This document shows positions 17,314 to 22,030 of a stretch of DNA of 22,030 nucleotides, in pieces (positions within the stretch are counted from its first letter, which is position 1; every line of letters begins with the position of its first letter). Location of the stretch: positions 1-22,030 of the forward strand of contig MEDX01000077.1 of NCBI GenBank assembly GCA_001724245.1, given 5' to 3'. A program made the translations under genes and the position numbers. Under the pieces are notes generated by a model. It ran no database searches, was not told the DNA's origin, and saw only the letters and a list, made by a program, of their open reading frames with translations. This stretch comes from Fonticula-like sp. SCN 57-25. Its lineage: Eukaryota; Nucleariida; Rotosphaerida.

Positions 17314-18438
17314 ATGTCTATTGCTTTTGTACCATGCGGTCTCGAGTCCCACTGTACGGCACAGCTTTCTCTCTGATGATCTTGGCTGACTCGTTCCTCT
17401 CAGCAAATCCAGCCGCAGATCTTGCAACAAACGATTTCTCCGCCAAGGTGAAAAAGGTGCACAGCGCACTCAGCCACGCTGCATTGCATGATTCTAACGA
17501 TGCCATAGGAGAGCCGAGAGGGTCCGACCCGCCCGCCCAATTCTTATCTTCTTTTCAACCGCGAGCGTCGCGCGGCATTTCGAAAAATGTACCCTTGCGT
17601 TTCCCCAGGCGACACATCCATCCTTATCGGGAGAGAGTGGAATGCACTATCTTCTGTACGCCCAATTCTGCGCAGGGCAGGATGTCACTCACACTGTGGA
17701 CAGGAGGAGCGTGAAAAGTATGACGCCATGGCGTCTGAGCTGCGCCTTCGGTTTCACGCAGAAAATCCCGACTACAAGTACAGCAACAAGGCGCGCAAGC
17801 GCGCTGCAGAAGCAGATGCGCCTCGGATGATAGTTCCCAAGCTACTCGCCGACGATTCTTTTGTTCTCCAGAATGTGCACCGCGGGCCCGCGGAACTGAG
17901 CGCAGTGGCGGCCCCCGCAGCGCTGGACCCTCGCAGCACCCAGAATTCCATGCCGCCCAGTCCCGTCGCATTGGCTTCGTCGGCAGACATTTTTTCTCAG
18001 GACGACGATTCTTTTAGTTCCTTTTCCGACGCCCAAACTGTGCGGCGTTGCTGGGGATGAAATTTGGACTAACCAATGCCGCAGATCCAAAGGCCCCTCT
18101 CGGCCTTCTTTTGGTATCTCAAAGTCGTGCGGCCAACGCTTCAACTCGAATATCCAGCGGACAGCATGGCACTATTAAGGTACGCTGCGACATGGAAATA
18201 GTAATGGCACGCTGACATGGAGTGTAGCACCCGTATGTCACATTCCTGGCGCCAACTGCCGCCAGAGAACAGGGTGATTTTCGAATCTCTGGCGCGGCAG
18301 GATCAGCTACGCTATCGGGCCGAGCTCGAAAAATTCGCGTGTACAGCAGATGGCTTTCCTCCTGCCTTTTATCCCGAGCAGTTCACAGGGCTTGGCCAAG
18401 GCAGCAGCTCCTTTAACGATTCGGGCCCTGTCAACTAG
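17314..18438 (+). CDS. Two-box HMG protein (MAT/SOX-type box plus HMGB-type box)
   Basis: Predicted nuclear DNA-bending protein or transcription factor. Exons: 17314-17353, 17404-17456, 17509-17655, 17704-18039, 18085-18179 and 18228-18438, giving 293 aa. Introns are 45-52 bp with donors GTACGG, GTGCAC, GTACGC, GTGCGG and GTACGC, and CTAAC or CTGAC branch sites. An alternative donor for intron 2 at 17448 would delete 3 residues. Box 1 (about 38-108) reads TRPPNSYLLFNRERR, then ILIGREWNALSSEEREKYDAMA and PDYKYSNKARKR, like fungal MAT-HMG and SOX boxes. Box 2 (about 194-260) reads RPLSAFFWYLKVVRPTL, then MSHSWRQLPPENR and LARQDQLRYRAELEKF, like HMGB boxes. The linker is Ser/Pro/Asp-rich. The 48-bp third intron is in frame and stop-free. 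Total length divides by three and both boxes are restored. The N-terminus may extend upstream to 16950. Confidence 0.86.
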
Positions 18439-18505
18439 GTTTCCTGTTGATTTATGGCATTGATATAATTTGTATATATATTGCGCGCATTCATTTCCTT
18501 ATTTA

Positions 18506-18511
18506 TTTATT
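18506..18511 (-). terminator. Polyadenylation signals (SHMT)
   Basis: TTATTTATTTATT at 18499-18511 reads AATAAATAAATAA on the minus strand, giving two overlapping AATAAA hexamers (18511-18506 and 18507-18502). They lie 55-64 nt past the SHMT stop codon. On the plus strand the same run would be an AU-rich element in the 3' end of the HMG transcript. Confidence 0.55.
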
Positions 18512-18565
18512 GCTGGATGTTTCAAATGTAGTCACGAAAGAGCCAAATGGTCACATTAAGCATGC

Positions 18566-20156
18566 TCACGCAACGGGGTACTTCATATCACCGACATTGA
18601 AGCCGACGGCCGGGAACTTGACGGCGAACTCGGCAACGCGCTTGCCAAGATCGCGCACGGCCGGGATGTGCTGACCGTCCTTGAGCACCTCCTTAAAGTC
18701 CTTGAACTTCTTTCCGGGGATGGTGGCGTTGAGGCGCGCAGTCTCCTGGATCGCCTCGTGGACAAAGTCCGCCACGACGCGGAAATCCTGCGGGCCGAGG
18801 CCGCGGGTGGTCATGGCGGGCGTGCCAATGCGGAGACCGCGGGGCACGAGCGCGGACTTGTCGCGGGGCACCGTGTTCTTGTTGGCGGCAATGTTGACGA
18901 GCTCGAGCATGCGCTCGACGCGCGCGCCATCGAGGCCGACCGACGTCAGGTCGACGAGGCACAGGTGGTTGTCGGTACCGCCCGACACGATGCTGTAGCC
19001 GTGCTTCATAAAGGCATCAGCAAGAGCCTTGCTGTTCTCCACGACAAGGCGCGAGTACTCCTTGAACGAAGGATCGGCGACCTGCTTGAGCGCGACAGCG
19101 AGGGCAGTGATCGTGTGGTTGTGCGGGCCGCCCTGGTGGCCGGGGAACACGGACGCATTGACGGCGTTCTCAAGCTCGTACATGGTCTCTATCAGCCACA
19201 CAGCGTAAGCGCACTATTAAAAAAAGCAAAGGCGCGCGTACTCTCGCCCTTGGCGTTGACCGAGCGGACGCCCTTGCGGTAAAAGATCATGGCGCCGCGA
19301 GGGCCGCGGAGCGACTTGTGGGTGGTCGTCGTCACAAGGTCCGAGTGGATAAAGGGCGACGGCGCAACACCGGCGGCGACCAGGCCGGAAACGTGGGCCA
19401 TGTCGCTGAGCAGCCAGGCACCGACGCTGTCGGCGATCTTGCGCATGCGGGCGTAGTCGATGCTGCGCGAGTAGGCCGAAAAGCCAGCGATGATGAGCTT
19501 GGGGCGGAAGAGGGCAGCCGAGCGCTCGAGCGCGTCATAGTCGATGAGGCCGGTCTCCTCGTCGAGGCGGTAGGGCATGGTCTCAAAGTAGGCCGAGATC
19601 GCCGAGATCTTCTTCTTGTCGGTCTGGTAGCCGTGCGAGAGATGGCCACCGTGGGGAAGGTCCAGGCCCATGATGCGGTCGTGCGGCTTGAGGACGGCAG
19701 CGTACGCGTGGAGGTTGGCGGGCGAGCCAGAGAGCGCCTGCACATTGACGCCCCACTCGGCGGGGTCAAGCTGGAAGGCCTCCAGGGCGCGCTTCTGGCA
19801 GAGCAGCTCGCTCTGGTCAATGAACTCGTTGCCACCATAGTAGCGGGCGTTCGGGTAGCCCTCCGAGTACTTGTTCTGCATCACAGAACCGAGCGCGTCC
19901 AGCACCGACATGGAGGTGAAGTTCTCCGAGGGGATAAGATCGATGCTCGTGAGCTGGCGGCGCTTCTCGCGCTCAATGATATCAAAGACCTCCGGATCCG
20001 TGTCCACAAGACGGCCGTTGAGGGTCTTGGTCCACTGAAAACAAAAGTAGGGTTAGAGCACATGTCAAACTAGTCAATTAAACGCACGGAAGGGAAGCTA
20101 GAGGTCGCCAGGGCACGACGGCCCACCGGCAGCATGCCACGCATCACCCGTTGCAT
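18566..20156 (-). CDS. SHMT: Serine hydroxymethyltransferase, mitochondrial
   Basis: PLP enzyme that converts serine and tetrahydrofolate to glycine and 5,10-methylene-tetrahydrofolate. Exons on the minus strand are 20156-20088, 20034-19242 and 19188-18566, giving 494 aa. Introns are 53 bp each (GTGCGT with branch CTAAC; GTACGC). Exon 1 codes [20 protein letters not shown], rich in Arg and hydroxylated residues with no acid, a typical mitochondrial presequence. Exon 2 starts [20 protein letters not shown]. Conserved blocks are SENFTS (59-64), [20 protein letters not shown] (77-96), SDMAHVSGL (233-241) and the PLP lysine in [14 protein letters not shown] (Lys263). QGGPHNH follows the second splice, and the end is [12 protein letters not shown]. 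Both joins are in frame. The start codon is only 92 bp from the divergent start codon of the next gene. Confidence 0.98.
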
Positions 20157-20247
20157 GGCGCTCTTCTACGGCTCGGAGCAAAACTGAAGTAAGACGATTC
20201 CGATTGGTCACGGCAGATTTGCAAATTTTCCACCTCTGTTGTCATCG
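20157..20247. promoter_or_regulatory. Bidirectional promoter, SHMT / unknown protein (91 bp)
   Basis: Only 91 bp separate the two start codons. The region holds one NF-Y-type box CCGATTGGTC (20200-20209), almost central: 43 bp from the SHMT ATG and 38 bp from the plus-strand ATG. It must contain both 5' untranslated regions, so the two genes very likely share control. Confidence 0.6.
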
Positions 20248-20737
20248 ATGGACATTGAGCTGGGGCGCGTCGGCGGCGGCGAGGCGTCAAAGCCGGCGCT
20301 CGACCTGTCGCCATCGCCGAGCCGGTCGCCTCGCGGGGACGCCGCGCCAATGTCGCCGAGCAGTGTTCATTCAAGAATGGGAAGCCCCGGCGTGAGCGAA
20401 GCGCATCAGGTGTCGTGGGGCTTTGACCCGGCCACTGACCGCGTACTGCACGAGTTTGAGACCGTCCGCGACAAGCAGCTGCAGCTCGCCCTCGACCATG
20501 TGAACCTGCCGCCGCTTGTCGTTGACGATGTTTCGGTTGACAATTCCGAGGAGAGCTCTGCAGAGGCCTTTGAGCGCAACGCCGCGCGGTTTCTGCAGCG
20601 CGAGGAGGACATGAGCAAGCTAATGCGAAAGTTGGACGACTTGACGGCAGCTGCGTACGGCCTTGCATGCGCTTATAGTGTGTCGCTAACGTGTGCGCTC
20701 TAGTGAAAAGATCTTTTTATTTGCGCAGATGGGGTAG
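20248..20737 (+). CDS. Unknown 146-aa protein, Ser/Pro-rich N-terminus and helical C-terminus
   Basis: No family recognised. Exons are 20248-20654 and 20704-20737, giving 146 aa. The 49-bp intron starts GTACGG and has GCTAAC before CTCTAG. Reading through it would give a different tail (AAYGLACAYSVSLTCAL), while splicing gives LDDLTAAAEKIFLFAQMG. Residues 1-52 hold several S-P sites (LSPSPSRSPRG, MSPSS, GSPG) suited to proline-directed kinases. Residues about 60-85 (DRVLHEFETVRDKQLQLALDHVN) and about 108-137 (RNAARFLQREEDMSKLMRKLDDL) look like amphipathic helices, possibly coiled coils, joined by an acidic Ser/Val/Asp linker. No signal peptide or membrane segment is seen. The size and layout would suit a small subunit of a coiled-coil complex such as BLOC/BORC, but that is a guess. 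It is divergent from SHMT. Confidence 0.72.
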
Positions 20738-20956
20738 CCGCAGATGGCGTGGCACCGCGCACGCCGCTGAGTATATGTGTGTTTGGGCATATTTAGTGTA
20801 CACTACTGTTGATTGTATTATCGGTGTAAAAAAGAAATATAGGCAGTACTCATATATGTGCAGACAAAAACAACTGATATTGGCGGTGATGACGGCGATG
20901 GCTCGCACATGGCACCTTTGGGTGGCATTAACATATAGCGAGGGACAGCAGTCCGT
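20738..20956. other. Convergent 3' intergenic region
   Basis: This AT-rich 219-bp spacer separates the unknown gene (+) from the hemerythrin gene (-). It contains runs such as GTGTAAAAAAGAAATATAGG. I see no gene in it. Confidence 0.4.
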
Positions 20957-21740
20957 CTAGAATCCGTATCCCCAGAAGCCATAGATGGGATACATCGAAA
21001 ACTTGTGGGCGGCCTTGTAGCCGCTCTTGTTGGCCCAGATAGGTCCCAGGATCTGGTTGCAGCGGGTTAGAGCCGAGCAGCGACAGCATCGCGATGGGTG
21101 CGTACGTTCTTGACGATCCAGGGCAGCGAGTCAAGGGCAATAAAGCGCTTGCTATCTTCGGGAGACATGTTGAAGCGGACGAGAACAAACATCTCGCCAC
21201 CTTCCTTTTGAACGTGCTCGAGGATCTATGCAAGCCAGTTAATTCGGGAATCGCTCATCAAAGGGTACGTACGTCCTTGTTAATGATCGCGCAATCTTCG
21301 GGAGAAAGGAAGCGCTCCAGGAACTGGCCGTTAAGCTCGGTCTCCTCGTACAGCAGATGGGGGTTCAAAAAGTCAAAGATCTGCTGCGCCAGATCGCCCA
21401 TCTTGCTGACGCCTTCCTGCGTCGGCGGCTTCTCGGCCACGACCGCGTCCAGCTGGCCAAGGAGGCTGTCGAGCTCGCGGTGCTCGGAAGACAGCTTGGC
21501 AACATGCGCCTTCACCGCCTCGTTGACTTCCTTGCCCTCGCTGTACTTGAGGAAGGCCTTGAAAATAACGTCGTCCTCATTGCTGTGGTGGTGGTGGATA
21601 AAGTGGGCCGTCTGCTCCGAGTAGAACCGGAAAGCCTCAAAGTCGGCGCTCTCAACACCCTTGGAGTTTTTGATAACGCTCTGCAAGAGGTTACGAATGA
21701 CGTTGTGTATGACCTCGGTGTCGGTCGCGAGGGATGACAT
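20957..21740 (-). CDS. Hemerythrin-like HHE-domain protein
   Basis: Non-haem di-iron four-helix protein of the HHE cation-binding family (PF01814), likely cytoplasmic. Roles in the family are oxygen, nitric oxide or iron sensing or binding; the exact one is unknown here. Exons on the minus strand are 21740-21273, 21225-21106 and 21052-20957, giving 227 aa. Introns are 47 bp (GTACGT) and 53 bp (GTACGC, branch CTAAC). Candidate ligands are His12, the HFIHHHH run (46-52) with Glu55 in SNEDDVIF, His87 in SSEHREL, and His128 plus Glu132/Glu133 in HLLYEETEL. Beyond the HHE domain, exon 2 adds EMFVLVRFNMSPEDSKRFIA. Exon 3 adds an aromatic/Gly tail ending YPIYGFWGYGF. A GTACGTAC at the first donor gives two possible GT sites 4 nt apart; the one that keeps frame is used. 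An NF-Y-type box lies 86 bp upstream. Confidence 0.9.
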
Positions 21741-21825
21741 TCCCGCTGCAGGTGCGCTAGGCGACAAGGGGAATGCAGGGCAGCCGAATGATAATCGCCA
21801 AAAGCGGCAGAAACCATGCGATATT

Positions 21826-21835
21826 GACCAATCAG
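21826..21835. promoter_or_regulatory. NF-Y-type CCAAT box
   Basis: GACCAATCAG is an exact match to RRCCAATCRG. It lies 86 bp upstream of the hemerythrin ATG (21740) and could also serve a plus-strand gene leaving the window at the right edge. Confidence 0.6.
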
Positions 21836-21911
21836 CGAGCACCCCTGAAAGGGGTTTCGATCCGGATCCAAGTTAACGGGGGCTGTGACACACAGTATAG
21901 AAAGGAGGATA

Positions 21912-22030
21912 ATGGTACGCATGGAGGACACGTACGGGGAGGAGAAAGATCGAAAGTATGACAGGATGGTTGGACGTTAGCAGGTGAAAAAGGGTGATAA
22001 ATCCAGGCTAACCGTCGATCCACTGTCTAG
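21912..22030 (+). CDS. Possible 5' end of a further gene (partial)
   Basis: Weak evidence for a plus-strand gene running off the window. The last 25 bases (GGCTAAC...CTGTCTAG) look like the branch site and acceptor of an intron ending exactly at 22030. Two first-exon options exist. One is an ATG-only exon at 21912-21914 followed by a GTACGC donor, as in the GMF gene here. The other is a short exon from ATG 21958 (MTGWLDVS) to 21983 with a GTGAAA donor. A TATA-like AGTATAGA near 21893 and the CCAAT box at 21826 lie upstream. The product is unknown. Confidence 0.25.

Noticed and set aside
16782-17714. 310-codon plus-strand open frame as a gene of its own
   Set aside because: Its 3' half overlaps the firm HMG exons in another frame and it crosses three introns. 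It has no recognisable domain. Only its 5' part may contribute an N-terminal HMG exon.
21845-21875. tRNA-like T-arm (GGTTTCGATCC)
   Set aside because: The flanks do not pair into a 5-bp T stem, and no acceptor, D or anticodon arms are found upstream.
1-22030. Mobile elements, CRISPR arrays, prophage, or a prokaryotic operon
   Set aside because: No terminal inverted repeats with a transposase, no regular direct-repeat arrays and no clustered same-strand genes. Introns throughout mark nuclear eukaryotic DNA.

Overview
The window is nuclear DNA from a unicellular eukaryote with a very compact genome. About 13 protein genes lie in 22 kb, most of them split by spliceosomal introns of 45-61 bp. 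Coding DNA is strongly GC-biased and intergenic DNA is AT-rich. The gene set (Ctr-type copper transporter, unconventional myosin, glia maturation factor, cornichon, acyl-CoA reductase, HMG-box factor) fits a free-living protist or fungus-like organism on the opisthokont/amoebozoan side, but I cannot name a species. I see no operons, phage, insertion sequences, CRISPR arrays, rRNA or tRNA genes.

Layout, with coordinates running from start codon to stop codon. Copper transporter (+, 290-779). Unconventional myosin (-, 1073-4972). Secreted phosphoesterase of the phospholipase C/acid phosphatase family (+, 5287-6882). Glia maturation factor (+, 7223-7873). Cornichon (-, 8007-8625). GT61-like glycosyltransferase (+, 8938-10566). 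Seven-helix membrane protein with an ectodomain (-, 10805-12672). C2H2 zinc-finger protein (-, 13042-14379). Fatty acyl-CoA reductase (+, 15116-16660). Two-box HMG protein (+, 17314-18438, possibly starting earlier). Mitochondrial serine hydroxymethyltransferase (-, 18566-20156). Unknown 146-aa protein (+, 20248-20737). Hemerythrin-domain protein (-, 20957-21740). A possible first exon of another gene sits at the right edge.

The gene models were rebuilt by joining exons. I infer 23 introns in the firm models. Of these, 22 begin GTACG or GTGCG (GTRCG), the other most likely begins GTGCA, and many carry CTAAC or CTGAC shortly before the acceptor. Every join keeps frame and restores a conserved protein sequence where the family is known. 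Several intergenic regions carry an NF-Y-type CCAAT box (RRCCAATCRG), usually within about 200 bp of a start codon.

Functional links are loose, as expected for eukaryotic neighbours. The myosin and GMF both act on actin. Cornichon, the glycosyltransferase, the secreted phosphoesterase and the membrane proteins use the secretory pathway. SHMT and the acyl-CoA reductase are metabolic. The most unusual items are the myosin tail (charged helix, polyproline, repeated P-x-W-K motifs), the nearly uniform GTRCG donor sites, and the HMG protein that pairs two different kinds of HMG box.
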